From the NCBI RefSeq assembly GCF_030253575.1, contig NC_080561.1, positions 37,433,564 to 37,497,563 on the forward strand: 64,000 nt of DNA, read 5' to 3'. A program made the translations under genes and the position numbers. Below, in pieces: positions 45,691 to 58,553 of the stretch; position 1 is the first letter of the stretch, and every line of letters begins with the position of its first letter. The notes beneath the pieces were generated by a model, which was given only the letters and a program-made list of their open reading frames with translations, made no database searches and was not told the origin of the DNA. This DNA comes from Rhododendron vialii. Its lineage: Eukaryota; Streptophyta; Magnoliopsida; Ericales; Ericaceae.

Positions 45691-46848
45691 AAGTTCGCAA
45701 GACGTCAGTGTTGAGTGCATGAATATATATATATATATATATACACACACGTATGTATATAGCAGTAATTTTTGACACTTAATGGTTGAATGATTGTAGA
45801 CCAAATGAGTTGATATTTCATTGAAAGTAGAAGAATCCAATGGAGTCGCTTTTTGAACAATAAAGATTAAAGAGGGCAATAATGGAATTGACCATATTTT
45901 ATCCAGATATGTGAAACCCATAATTTGGAATAAGTTCTATCTGTTCATCTCATGGGTGGCCCAACTCAACTTTCTAGCTTGTCGTATCACTTTAAGTTGA
46001 CTAGTTGGGACCAAGTGAGCATGAAATTTACGTAAACAAAACATGGGGACGGCAGATCTGCCGCTTTGCAGAGGGTGTTTGGCAACATCTGGCCCCATGA
46101 TCTACAGCGGAGATGCCTGTGACCCAACGGCATCAAAGGGGTGCATTTACGAATAAGGAGAAAAGAGGTCATAAGTAACTGCTTTACCAAAGTATTAATC
46201 TGACTATTCTAACAAACATTTCCTTTCACCAATAAAAATAATAATGCTACAATACAAATCTTTATTTAGTAGAGTATGATATGCGTTTGTTAGATCGCCT
46301 TGAATTCATTACATTTTAAATAAAGTTTCATGACATCAGTTTTGAATTCATAACTTTTGAATAGAAGTGCATATATCAGAACGTAAATCTAGAACATTCA
46401 TTTTCAAATCACAAAAATTAAAATAGTATGAATTTTTATCTTGATGTTATGAATTTTCGAACGAAAGTTATAGATTTCTATGCAAAGAAATGTAGATCAT
46501 TAATTAAGCAAATGTTATGAATTTAAGGAAATGTAGATCATTAAATTGCCTTAAAAGGGTGCATACTTGAATTTAAGGCAATTTAAGGCAAACGAAAAAG
46601 TGGTGGTTTAGGGTCTGTTTGATTAGAGTCAAAATGGTAGGAAATCTTTAAAATAGTAATATAAAAAAATGGTTTGAAAATAGAAGAAAATGTTAGAAAA
46701 TTATGTCCATTTATCATGCAAGCATGGTAACATAGTTTTCAATCTCTTGCTAAAAACATAAAGAGTTTTTGTTTTCTTGTGCAAGTAGCCAAATCTTTAT
46801 AGAGACTTCCCCTCTACTGATGGTTTCCACTTTCTGATTTCTCTCTCT
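45691..46848. other. Intergenic, nothing firm
   Basis: Short (TA)n at 45724-45742; otherwise AT-rich with duplicated phrases ('atgtagatcattaa') near 46490-46540. No gene recognised. Confidence 0.4.
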
Positions 46849-47100
46849 CTTTTCCTTTTTTTTTTTTTTTCAAACGAAAATATTATAAAACACTAGCGAA
46901 ACCGAGTCATACTACAAGTAACATATAACAAATCATCCATAAGCAAGAATGAACTAGGTTCTAAGATGGCCAACCCTCAGGGCATTTGCAAGGACAAACT
47001 CCCTTGCCGCAAACGGAATAGCCTTAGTGACAAACAAATCTTCATCTTCTTGTTGTGACCCTAGACAAACAAGGCAATCCGCAACATGGTTAACTTTCTC
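46849..47100 (-). pseudogene. LINE 3' relic with RNase H end
   Basis: On the minus strand 47090-46955 reads 'VNHVADCLVCLG', then an acidic stretch, then 'AREFVLANALRVG', which matches the 'GNxVADxLA' C-terminal end of the LINE RNase H domain. A poly-T run at 46855-46871 is the 3' poly-A of the antisense copy. Confidence 0.65.
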
Positions 47101-47109
47101 TTTCCCTCT

Positions 47110-47810
47110 TTAACCCTACTTGATCATAGCTAGCTCTATTGACTCGTGCTCCATCAACGAGCAATGTTACATGCACAAACTTCGGACACAGTTATGGTCG
47201 GAATCGTCTAATGCACGTAAGTTTCACCGATGCACGTAAGAACTACATGCTTTAAACGGTTCCGAACATATCTAGTCCTAATCTGTTTGGTGTCCACGTA
47301 TAACATTTGGCCACAAACTTATATGTTGCACTTTAAAAGGGTCATTATCTACTTTCACGCGAGTTAATTAAACAGAGACATGCATGGTAGTGGTGATCAT
47401 AATAATTCCCTTTTATACTAGTAGTGGATGTCTTAGCCACCAAGATTATCTATCACATGAAGGGTGACCACCTTAAAGGGCAGGGATCTTTCCCCAGGTG
47501 TTTGGACTAAATTATTTTCTTGGGCTTACATTTATGTTTTTTTTGAATTTTGGTTATTTTTGCTTCAAGGTTAATTTTATGGTTTTCTTATTCGTTTGAC
47601 GAGATCGAGGAATCTATAAAATAAAGAAAAATATGATCTAAAATTAAAGAAATATTTATGACTTTTTTAATTTATGTCTAGAATTATTTTACTTTCTGAT
47701 TTTTCTAGTCAAGACAAATTTGGAAAGTCAAATACTGGGGCGAAAAGATTAATGATAATTCACCATTAACACATTGCATAAAAAGTTAAGTTAACTTCGG
47801 TTTTAGGTTA
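47110..47810. other. Intergenic with a foldback fragment
   Basis: At 47165-47290 pieces of the 'acacaact...cgatgca' family occur in both orientations ('cggacacagttatggtcgga', 'aaacggttccgaacatat'). No gene seen. Confidence 0.4.
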
Positions 47811-47814
47811 ATTA

Positions 47815-48152
47815 CCCAGGATTATTTTTCGTATTTATTCAAATATTTTTTTGCTTTGACTAGTTTTGCATCAATTTGTTATGCATTATTGATTCGTTTC
47901 GATGAGACAAATCTAAAGAGTAAAAAAATTATATTCAAAACTAAAATTTTTGTAGATAAAGACAAAAATAATCCAAAAAATAATCTATTTTTGAATTATT
48001 TTTGTCTCTATTCAAAAAAGTTTAGTTTTGAACATAATTTCCTACCTTTTAAATTCTTCTCATCGAGACGATTCAATAATTTGCAAAAAATTGATGCAAG
48101 ACTAACAAACGTGGGAAAAATTTGAATAAAAACAAAAAAATAATTCTCCAGG
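47815..48152. mobile_element. AT-rich foldback element (second copy of the 9559 family)
   Basis: Left end 'cccaggattatttttcgtat' and right 'aataattctccaggatta'. The arms contain 'ttcgatgagacaaat' and 'tctcatcgagacgatt' in opposite orientation around 'aataatctatttttgaatta'. Same layout and phrases as 9559-9915. Confidence 0.7.
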
Positions 48153-49041
48153 ATTATTCAGGCAAAACACACGCTCTCGGTCATTTCTTTTCAGTCAGAC
48201 AACATATGACCATCTATCATGCGCCTTTCTTTATCCTTTTCCAATGGGCTAGCGTAGTTGGGCCATCCTGAGTTCCCTCGAAGCCCAGCTAGCTCAAGTC
48301 CACTTGAGCTCGCCGGGCTCGACTAGAGCATCGATAATCAAAACGTGAGCATGGTAATGGCCGAATGTTGTTTTTTTTTCCTCTCAATATACCTTTGTCG
48401 AGTTTTTACAAAATAAATTTCCTTTGACGAGCGAAAAAAAATGGTCGACGGTGTTTGTGACAAGGCGGGCCTTGACAAAGTGAAGTCCACTCTGACTATC
48501 CAGGCCCATGGCCAGCCTGAGCCCACCTAGGGTTCCTTTACAATCTGAGAGAACTGGACCATGATTATTCAAACATGTAGGCCCAACATAAATACATAAT
48601 TTTCTACATTTACCAACAACAAAAAAAAAAAAAAACATAATTTTCTACTTTTATCTTCTGCTTATCCAAAAAAAGAAGAAGGTTTCATTAGATACTTAGT
48701 AGTCCGGCAACGTCCTCGGTCTGGAGTTTAATTCCTATTGTATATTCTTGTGTTGAGCAACTCCATAAAGGGTTTTGTCCGGACATTAATAGAGTTTTCC
48801 GTTAGTAGACGGTTATACTCTCCCGAATTAGTCAATCTATTGTACTGGATATATACGAGTTATAAAAAAAGAGTGTCATGAGGTGCTTTGTTCCTCCATA
48901 TGTGTCTGTGTATTTGTATATATGCATGGAATGGATGCTTGCGTGTGGATGCACTTTGCTCAGTTTGTCTAATTTGCTTGCCTTTTTGACGTCCACTCTC
49001 ATATTGAGCATTGACCATATTCAAGTTGGTGGCATATTCAG

Positions 49042-49087
<46 letters not shown>

Positions 49088-49315
49088 TTGGTACTGTATT
49101 CTATTTGAAGAGGAGAATAATATATATACTTAGAGAGGAAGGCAGTGGCATGCACCATGAGAATAATAGTAATTAAGAAGACTATTAGTGGGGAGTTAAA
49201 AAACTTAACAGCGTTGTATTCTGAGGATGGAATTTAGGTGGGCCCACAGAGCACCATTTCGGCTGATGCATGGCCGATGATGCTTTCTTGTCCCCTCTAG
49301 CCCTCATTTGGAGAA
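48153..49315. other. Intergenic with (CT)n microsatellite
   Basis: (CT)n at 49043-49085. No conserved coding sequence; a 76-codon frame at 48878-49108 runs into the microsatellite. Confidence 0.45.
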
Positions 49316-49319
49316 ATTT

Positions 49320-49555
49320 TTTAGTGCCGGGTGAATACCACGTCACCCGGCTGACGCGGTGCCCGAGCGGACACATCCGAGCCATTCAAAAGTGTATTGA
49401 ACGGTTCAGATTGAAACACTCTCTCTCCTCTCACCCCCACTCATTCTCTCTCTTTTTTTTCTCTCCAAATCCGAGCCGTCCAAAATCGAAATGGACGGCC
49501 CGGATGCACCGAGCAGGCATCACGTGGTACCTGCTCGTCAATGAAAATTTTCTCC
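49320..49555. mobile_element. Foldback MITE
   Basis: 'gtgaataccacgtcaccc', 'cccgagcggacacatccgag' and 'ttgaacggttcagatt' at left are answered by 'aatccgagccgtcc', 'ggatgcaccgagcaggc' and 'cacgtggtacctgc' at right, around a pyrimidine-rich centre. Confidence 0.65.
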
Positions 49556-49559
49556 CTAA

Positions 49560-50130
49560 TTTGACTGTGTTTACCATTCCTTCGTTAATTTAATCCAAGT
49601 GCGGGTTGAGTATCGACTTGTACCTCCGAATTTGAATAGTCCATCCCCACTTAATCAAGCTACGTGTAAGTTTATCCGAACACTCAGTGATGCAGGAAGT
49701 TGGGTCCAGTCCGAAAATCCTCCTCGTGATTTCCAAGAAGTGACAAAGAAAGAATAGGAGTAGTAAGTTAAACGACAAATGTACGAGGATTCCTAGAATC
49801 AACTAACTTCTCCCTCCTTCAATTCATTGACCTGGGGAAGCCTTTTACTACTGTTGTGATTGAACAGAATATAGACATTGGTATAATCACAGTAGTATTA
49901 ATAGGCGTAGCTCGTTAAATATTTCTCCGTCTAAATTTCTGTTTGCTCCTTGTAAAATTATACTAATGTAGTTGGGGGAACTCTTTCCTCTTTAGTCTTG
50001 TAGGGTTTTCGGCGCATTTCTTTGCTATAAATCTTTCAAGTCTCGAAGACCGCCGGAGAGTCTAGACGATCTTCCAAAGTGAAAGAAATCATTTTATCTG
50101 CTAATACAGGTAGCTAGCTAGGAGCCTCTT
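49560..50130. other. Intergenic, nothing recognised
   Basis: No coding or repeat structure that I can name. Confidence 0.4.
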
Positions 50131-50133
50131 TTT

Positions 50134-50264
50134 CCTTCTGCCCAGCTGCCCGAACACTCATATCGTTAACGGCATGGACTACCAGGGTATCCAATCTTGT
50201 TCACTCCCCATGCTTTCACACCCCAGCGTCAATAGGGAACCCGAGAGCTGCCTTTGCGTCTTCC
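50134..50264 (-). pseudogene. Nuclear insertion of mitochondrial 18S rRNA (rrn18) fragment
   Basis: The plus strand contains the complement of the universal small-subunit rRNA block 'ggactaccagggtatc', followed by 'actccccatgctttcacacc' and 'cccagcgtcaatagg'. The wording is that of plant mitochondrial rrn18 and not plastid 16S, judged from memory of the two. About 130 bp only, with several substitutions (gttaacggc for the usual gtttacggc; ttcactcccc for ttcgctcccc), as in an ageing NUMT. Not a functional rRNA gene. Confidence 0.75.
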
Positions 50265-51800
50265 TTTTTTACTTTGAATTCTTACCAGCAAAATTTTTTA
50301 TTTTTGTTGCGATATCGACATGACTAGCAATAGTTTTTTTTTAACCATTGATTGTTGAAATAAGCTGTCAAAATTTAGAATGTCTGGACCGGTCTAAAAT
50401 GGTGAATGGAGAAGACTGTACGCATATATCTGATCTTATTGCAGAAGACAATCTTTGTTTGACCAAATAGCTAATTATTAGGATTAAGTGTATGACAACA
50501 TGCAGGGGTTGAACTTTGGGATGACTCTCGCTCTGGTCGCTGTTGTGGCATTAATGCTACTTTTCTAAATTGATGGTGATTAGCACTAATCTCCTGTGGT
50601 AATAATTCCACGTACCGCTATTATTGTCCTTCAAGATTTTGTCGTTTCTCTTTCTGTGGGTTAAAGGCATCTATCTGCTTTCCTTTGATTCGGACGGACA
50701 ATTATAGGAAACAAGCAGGCATGCATCGAAAAAGCTAAGGAAACCGACGGGAGCCACCGACGGTGGGAACTGACGGATTTGCGGGGTCCATTTTGAGCTT
50801 CGCATTGATGATTTGAAGCCGTTTAATAATCATCTGTTTGGGGCTCGGAGTGAGCCCCGTGGCTGTCGGTGACTCCAGGGAATTTCAGTAGCATAACTAG
50901 GCATGTATGTATAGATGAACAAAAATGCTAGGGGAACCGAACGATGGTGCACTGATCGTCATGCAGGGTCCACTCTAGGTCTTGGATGGATGATTCGAAA
51001 TGTTCAATAATAGTAGTAAGAAAATGAGTGGTCCCATGAAAAATCAGCTTAATTAGATATGGGTAGGTGCTCGATCCAATCTTTCAATTTTCGTTCAGAT
51101 TCAATTAAGCTAATTTTTCCCAAGCCCAAATCATGTTGTGCACTTGATGATTAGAACTCCAAGGTAAGAAAATCATATTTATCAAATATCAATCTATATT
51201 TATGTGAAACACGTTTCTTGGAAAAAAAAAATGAGTTAGATACATTGGATTACAATTTTAAGAACCCTTTTTTTTTTTTTAAATTCAAGCGATAAGTGTA
51301 TTCCGATCTGGTATTGATCGGCATCAAATTAACATGACTTTTTACAATGTTTTTTTTTTTCCCAACAAGTTTCACAATAATAATGAGTCCGATCATCAAA
51401 TAGACGTCAAATGGGTTCGGAAATAGCGGGACTTCATCTCATACCGTCCATTGCCCAACTTCAAAGAAGCCACCTCCTTTGGATAAACCACTGCCATTTT
51501 TTGTTCAATACATAAGTGTACTTGGAATTTCTTGATCAATGATTAAGTTCAAGTCTCCATGACTACTTGGTGTGACTAAACATATCCTTGACACTCTCAG
51601 CTCGCGGTGGAACATTAGATCAGCACCACCATGAGGGCCTGAGACTTTCTGCAGATGGCTATGCAGTGCTGAGGACAATACTTTTCGACGGATATATGGA
51701 GTAGGCTAACTGCAGATTTGTTTTATGCACTGAAAAAAGAGAAGAGGTGGTACTATTATGATACATATTCTACGTAGGGAAAAATAGAACACGGAAATGC
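50265..51800. other. Intergenic with two eroded inverted repeats
   Basis: 50733-50886 has 'gggagccaccgacggtggg' answered by 'ccgtggctgtcggtgactcc'. 50925-51140 has 'aaaaatcagcttaattagat' answered by 'attcaattaagctaattttt'. No gene seen. Confidence 0.45.
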
Positions 51801-51804
51801 AATT

Positions 51805-52150
51805 TTTTGTTAGTGAAAGGGCAAGAAATTCTTTAATAACTGCAATATTCTATGTAGGAAAAAACATAGGAATGCATTAAATTCGAGTGTTGTGGTTGCA
51901 TTCGAGATGAAGTTGGCCCATGCATTCAAGTTTTCTAGACAGGAAATAATAATGCCAAAACTATTTTTGTTTGTCTGGCTTTTATGCACTCGTGTTTTGG
52001 CACAAGCAAAAACAGTTTCGGCATTGGCAACACCCTTCCAGACCACAAACACCCTACCTTGAAAACTATAAGTTATCCTGTACAGGTTAGCCATATCTTG
52101 CCTTTCTTCAAGGTAGGCTGAGTGAAGCCCAGCCCAATGCAGCAAAGAGA
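51805..52150 (-). mobile_element. Possible retroelement 3' remnant (minus strand)
   Basis: The minus strand ends in 'aaagaatttcttgccctttc' then an A-run, like the tail at 45281. A frame of more than 90 codons runs from about 52150 to 51860 ('AYLEERQDMANLYRITYSFQ'...). I do not recognise it; it could be a decayed gene fragment carried by the element. Confidence 0.35.
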
Positions 52151-52225
52151 AACTGCAGAAAAAAACTAACACAAAAAAGTGAAAACACGGTATGGAGAAT
52201 GAAATGTGAGAAGAAAGAGGAATGA

Positions 52226-52360
52226 GTAACGCTACGCACACAATTTTAAAACACAACTGTGTCCGGGGCCGTTCGACGCACATTGGTCCACATGCATCGA
52301 ATGGTTTCGAACACAGTTGTGAAGGGAGTTGCGTTCTAAAGTTTCGTGTGTGTAGACTTT
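52226..52360. mobile_element. Small foldback MITE just 3' of PUB13-like
   Basis: 'cgcacacaattttaaaacac', 'aactgtgtccgg' and 'gttcgacgca' are answered by 'atgcatcgaatggtttcgaa', 'cacagttgtg' and 'ctaaagtttcgtgtgtgtag'. Related pieces lie at 17025, 47165, 59525 and 61380. Confidence 0.72.
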
Positions 52361-52636
52361 TTGTATTCTTGCATTGCTTCCCTTCACAACACCATCATCT
52401 TCCAATACCTTCAACAAGAAACTGATCAAAGAACTTTCAATAACACAAAAATCCTGGCCAAGAGAAATTTGAGGTCAATACAAAAATGACATACAGGTAC
52501 TAACAATTTGTGCTTCCAATAACTTCCTTTGCTCTTTGAACAACTCATTGCATTTCTCCATAAACTATATCCTCGACAGTGGCTGATCATCACAAAGGAT
52601 ATCCAACAAATCCCATGAGAAGGCAAACGGGGATCC

Positions 52637-55600
52637 TTAACTATCATTGACACCATCTGTAACTGGCAACTGAATGGACAAAGTTTGCACCTCAGTCGGT
52701 ACCTCAATTCGTACCTCAGGTTCTTCATGCTGTTCCCAAGGGTTGCCCAGAATCTGGAGCAACTGCTCAGCCTTCCGCTTCCCCCTCTCTGTCCCATTCT
52801 CTGCCAAATCCAACAGCAGATCAACCACACCAAGACTCCAAGCCTCCAAGATGCAACCTTGGTCCCCGCCGCATAAGTGGAGCAGGACTGCAGTCGCGTT
52901 CTCCTTGCTCTTTGGGGACCCACTACGAACCAGCTCCACGAAAAGCGGGACCGTCTCGAAACTACCCAGAGCAACCTTCCCCTCTGAATGGCTGGCCAAC
53001 ATGGCCACAATGGCTAATGCCTCATCCACCATTTCACCACCTGGTTCCTTCAAAACTGCCATTAGTAGAGGCACTAATCCTGCCCTAATAGCCCTTACTT
53101 TGTTCCCTTGATATATGCACAAGTTGAAAAGTGCTGCGGCTGAATCCTTCTTCCCCCTTTGACTACCTTCCCTAAGTAGGGTTACTAACAGTGGGATTGC
53201 ACCCAAAGCTCCGATTGTCACCTTGTATTCGTCCAATATGGTAAGGCTGAAAATGGTGGCTGCTGCATTTTCCCTTGCTTGCATGCTTCCGTTTTTTAGG
53301 ACGTGTAGGATTCCTGGAACAGAGGAGGATGACATAATGGTCCTTTTATTATCCTCACAAATGGAAAGGTTTAGAAGGGCAGTTATGGCATGTTCTTGGG
53401 TGATAGTGTCAGGTGTGGAGAGGAGGTCAACGAGGAGAGGAATTGCACCAGCTTCAGCAATGGACATTCGATTGTTGCCGTTGTTCTTGGCTAGAAGACG
53501 CAATTCGCCTGCAATTCATTCAGGTTGTTCAATATTTAGGAATTTCAACCGGGACCCTGTGTAATAAGTGTTTGGGAATATTCTACAAACGGATTACCAA
53601 GGTAACATGCAACAAAAAGATCTGGGAAGATAATCTTCTTGCCAGTTATACAAGTACTTGACCAAGGATCCAGTTAAGCATCTAATGTAAAATAGAAGGG
53701 AAAAAAAAACGAAGTCCAATTCAGATCGGGACACAAGGCCTAATGTGGTTTGGTTTGGTTCATATCACAACTACAGGAAATGTAATGTATCAAAGTGCTA
53801 TAATAAGGAAGACTGACCAAAAATATAATAAGGAAGATAAAAATATTTGTACAATATTGGTACTTAAGTTGTGCAATCTGTTAACCAACTAGGTTTAACT
53901 CAAGTTGGCCATCCCTGCACACTTCCACCTCATTGATCCTATTTTCAAATGCTCTATCACTTCTTGTATTGTTTCTAATTCCAAAAATCCAAACAAGGAA
54001 TCTACATAGGGTGAAAAAATCTATAATCTATGATGTTTTCAGCAAAAAGGGAACTTTATCACGATGCAAACCTGCAGCAGCCTGATGGTCTTCAATGTTG
54101 CCGGTTGTGAGCTTGCTTAGGAGGGCATCAATGTCCACACCTTCAATAGAGCAGGCAGTGGGTCTGCCTGGCCAAGAATTGCCAAATCTTTTGGGTGGTT
54201 CCACACCATTTTCCTCACACCAGCGGGCTATTATGCTAGATAAGGCATAGTTGGGGGTAAAGGTGTTGCTTAAAAGTTTCTGCCGTGTCTTTGGACAAGA
54301 TGCATGTCCTGCTTCAAACCATTTCTTTATACAAGCTCGTTCATAGGTCTATCACACAAAAGAGGAGACTCCTGAGGAACGTTTCAGGAGAAGAAAAAAA
54401 ATTGAACTCTTAAAAGGGGCACCAAAGGTAGCAGATATTAGCTTATACAGAACATCTCCCGCATACACCTCAAATTTTCACACCAAAAGTGTAGTTTTCT
54501 ACTGGTATAACAGTTAAACAATGGACTTTTGAGGTGCACTCTGAGACACCCTTCCAAAAACTATCTCATTAATAGAAAATGGAAGTACTGACAAAAGACG
54601 AAAAAAGAAAAGGTAAAACGATAGAATAATATTATTTTCGCATTGGAAGGTTGCTATCTTAAATTTGAAGGGTGAAGCAAAATTTCAAGGGTGGAGTGGA
54701 ACAATGCTTGAAGCTGGACACTCACACCTCTAATAAACTTATCAGAACAAAGGAAGAACCCTATGAATAATGCAATGAAAACCTACAGATAAACAAAAAT
54801 AAATAAAAGTTCAGCAAGTTTAATTATAGAACCATATACCTGTCCTGTGCATATAATGACAGGATCTTTCATCAACTCCAGTGATATTGGGCAACGGAAA
54901 TCATCTGGCACAACTGGTGATTTAGGGCTCTGGTTGGCCCATGCTTGATTACTGCAAGAACAATTCTCACGCAATAGAATATTGATGTTGAGATTTGGGG
55001 CTCTAACGTAATCTTCAAACATTTTCATTATCACTGACATCTTGTCTCTGCTTTGCTCCACATCCCAACCACTAGATGCAACCATTTGATCCATAGCTAG
55101 TGATTCTTCTTTAAACTGTTCAATACTCATTAATTCTAGCTTTTCACATAAGATACATAAGCCAACCTGAGTATCTACATCACTGCTCTGGTTGTAAATA
55201 GAAAGGAGATCCTCATACAGTTGCAAATCATGGGCTTCAATTCTTTCCTTGGCTTTTCCAAATTGAGTGTGAACAAGCTTAATCTGGCAACAGGAGGAAG
55301 AGTGAACTAGTAACAAGAAAGAACCTAACGGACCAAAAACACACAAGAATAAATTATTTTTAGTCTCCCTGTGCAGTAGTAACCAAAGTATTCCCTCAGT
55401 TTTCTGTGTATGACCTACGTAAAACTCTGTGTGTTAGTTTTTCTTCAAAAATTCAAATAGCTAAAGATGAAATTATCTCAATTTGGCACAACACCAGTGA
55501 GTAGCATACGTTGCCCAATGCATCCGCGTGGGTAGTAGTCACATAAAGTGGTGTTCGATGAGGCCGTAGGTATGATTCTAGTAAAGGCAAGATACAAAAA

Positions 55601-58430
55601 ATCAAACCGAAACGAAAGTGGTAAATTGGTGGGAATCTAGATAGTGGGATTCAGTGTCACATAAATCCTATTGGGGCATACAAGAGAAACTTCCAAAATG
55701 GATGATCACCTGTTCCTTGAGTTCATCAGGAATGTCAAGCCTGTCATACGAAACTAAATTCAGAGCATGTTCAAATTGAACAGTCAGCTCTTGGAATTTA
55801 TTCCTCACTTTTTCTGATTGCAGTACCTGAAAGGTCATAGAAAATGGAGTTGTTGGATCCAAAACTGCCAAATCACAAGACCAGAACAAAACTTGTAATA
55901 TGTAGAAGTAGCTTTCATACCACCATACGTGCAAATGCACCAGTATGCAATAGAGTACAGAGGGATGTCTCCCAGAAAAATCTACACAAATCAATCTTTG
56001 ATATTTGCACAAAACGGAGAAAAGCAAAGAGGAACACAATACATAGTATTATAGTATGTGACCCATATTTGAAATTGCATGTGCATTTCTGATGCTCTGG
56101 ATTTTGAATGAAGGAAGCAAGTGTAATGAGCACAGAATTTTAGTCGGGTCTCTAGGCTTGCCCTCTCTGATGCCTTCCGGCTTTGATTTTTGGGCATGGC
56201 TCCAAGCATAACATCCCATGAGTTCCTCAACTTTTGGAGGTATAGGGGGCCGCTATTTCTATGGTAAAACTTCTGAGAGCAGTGACAATGTGCATATACT
56301 AAGGGAATCGGTGCCTTAAAATGTCAAAAATGTCAAAGTAGAAAGGTGAATTTGTAAGAACCAACAATTCCTTTCATAACGCGTGCAACAACAAATTCGT
56401 AAGTTCTATCAAGTTCCTTTAACCTCTTAAAGACATGTAGTTTTTAACTAGTTCAATTTCCGAATAATGGGTTTGGGTTTGTGTGTGTGTGTTTAAGGGT
56501 TCACTCTACCTCTCCCTAGTCAGCAATTGCCTAGGTGAGTTTGGTAGGTGAAATTACCCTCTTGCCCTCCTTCAAAAAAAACTAAGTCGTGCCCACCCGT
56601 TGTGGAGGGATCCGACCTATGGTGTAGGCCCCTTGGGCTCGCTGTCGTTGTGCTGCGTTTCGCAGCGAGGCTCTTGGGCCTGCGTCAGTTGGGCTGGCTC
56701 CCACATCGGGAGTTTGGGTGTGTGTGTGTGTTTAAAGGGTTCACTCTACCTCTCCCTAGTCAGCAATTGCCTAGGTGAGTTTGGTAGGTGAAATTATTCT
56801 CTTGCCCTCCCTAAAAAAAAAAGAACTCTCTATTCAATTGTCACATTTACGAGTCATTAGTTCCATTCACGGTACAATGAAAATGGGAAACACCAGACGG
56901 ACAGATACCTTGAGATACAACCAATTTTTACAGGCTAAAAAATGGAAGAGATTACAGCACACAAATAAGCAAACATATGTTTTAACTAGGCTGGCTAGTG
57001 TGTAAGCCCTAAGCGCTGGTTCCAATCGAATGGCTAAGTTATAGAGACTAGCACTATCTACTAGGAAGTAAAGGTCTCAAAGCATTTCGAACATTGGCCA
57101 AGTAAGTTAGATTCCAATAAGCAGGCGACTCCACCATTTTGAGAACCAAAGTTTAGGCCTTGTTCTCCTTAGCTTTGGGGGGCTTTTTCTTGCTTTTGTC
57201 CTTACTATCTTGACCCATGGCTCAACTCTCTTATAAAGCCATCATAGAGGTGCAATGTTGCAAATATGTGAATCAATAAAACTAAGAAGATATGAAATTT
57301 GCCATACTTTGTTTAAAATACCTCCAATCCTACCAAGTTATCAAAAATTCAATACAGGATTTGCCTTTTGCTGGTAAATCAACATCAGGACACATCACAA
57401 CATACTTGATTCGATGAGGGATGCCGACAATCTTCAGAACTCAAAATTGGGAACTGGGTCTTATAATCCCGGGTATGATCCTTCGTTCCTGCTGTCAATT
57501 CTTGCTTTTACACTCCCACTTTCCCTTTCACAAAGTTTAGTTGTTTGGGATATTTTTTCGAAAGACGCTTTCACGCTCAAGCTCATGCTCGTGCATTGCG
57601 AAAATTGGGAATTAGAATTTTTACACTTTCCAATTCAATGCAAATCAGTGTTTCTTCAGTCCTTTGATATTACTCGAAATGTGAACGTTCCTCATTAAAC
57701 CCTAATACATTGACTCGTGAATTTGAGGGGATTCATACCGGTTGCAATCCAAAAGACAACAAAGACAAATCACCAAAAGTGCAAACAACTAAAATCACAC
57801 ACCAGAAAAAATCGATGGGCATAATTTCGGAAACACATATATTATCTTCGATCCAGCGTTCCAATCTTTTTTTCCACGAGTTCTACTAGGTGAAACGGCC
57901 CGATTATGGAAGCGGTCCCGATAAGGCCCAAAAACAGCTTGAACTGACCCTCATGGAGAGAATCCAATCCAATCCAACTCCAATTATAATATACACAATC
58001 GGAATCCCAATGCAAAGAACTATTAAAAAGACTAAACCCTAATAAACTAAACCCAACAAATTGACTCTTGAATGTGAAGGAATTCATATCAAATGCAACA
58101 AACATCACCAAAACACAAATACCCAAAAGAGCAAACAGTAAAATAAGAAAGATCACGCACCAGAAAGATCTTGCTGCCGCGGCTACATATCCCGAGCAAT
58201 TCCTTAGCCGATTCCAGAGCTTTTCTCAAAAAGACCAGACCTTTCACGGTCTCCTCCGAGATTTCTCCTCTGGTCTCTGTTAACTCGTCGAATAACGGCA
58301 TAAGGAGCTTCAGCTTCCTCGACAGGTCCCGGCATTGCCTCCTGAACACGCACTTGTAGTCGGAGAAGGCGGAGATCCAGTTCACGGCGTCGATTAGATT
58401 GGTCAGGAGTAGTGCATTGTCTTCTTCCAT
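52637..58430 (-). CDS. PUB13: U-box/ARM-repeat E3 ubiquitin ligase, PUB13/SPL11-like (5 exons, 659 aa)
   Basis: Exons in transcript order: 58430-58161, 55826-55710, 55283-54840, 54348-54072 and 53508-52637. All are GT-AG, frame is kept throughout, and there are 659 codons before the stop. Order: plant U-box N-terminal helical domain (1 to about 245), U-box at about 255-330 starting '[18 protein letters not shown]' and split by the intron after ICTGQ, then a linker, then armadillo repeats filling exon 5 (from 'GELRLLAKN' at about 370 to 630). The length equals Arabidopsis PUB13 (660 aa), and phrases such as '[11 protein letters not shown]' and 'GSKIFLV' sit closer to PUB13 than PUB14. Family knowledge: PUB12/13 ubiquitinate plasma-membrane receptor kinases including FLS2, and rice SPL11 restrains cell death. 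Intron 1 is 2.3 kb. A broken copy lies 1.3 kb upstream of the start. Exact orthology inferred. Confidence 0.94.
56470..56810. repeat. Direct duplication in PUB13-like intron 1
   Basis: A ~100-bp unit starting with (GT)n and running through 'ttcactctacctctcccta', 'gtcagcaattgcctaggtga' and 'cttgccctcc' occurs at about 56470-56572 and 56714-56811 with only a few differences. About 140 bp of GC-richer unique DNA lies between. Confidence 0.9.
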
Positions 58431-58527
58431 GACGGTATGACGAGGTTGGGCCAGATATTAGGGAAGGAAAGGAGAGCTGGAAGCCTGGAATTGAGGTGGG
58501 ATTGGATAAGAATGCTAAATTTGGGGA

Positions 58528-58553
58528 GAGAGAGAGAGAGAGACAGAGAGAGT
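58528..58553 (-). repeat. GA/CT-rich tract upstream of PUB13-like start
   Basis: A run of GA (CT on the coding strand) about 100-125 bp before the start codon at 58430, probably in the 5' leader. Such tracts are common in plant leaders. Confidence 0.7.

Noticed and set aside
50134..50264. Functional rRNA gene
   Set aside because: Only about 130 bp with substitutions in normally invariant positions; best read as an organelle-derived fragment.
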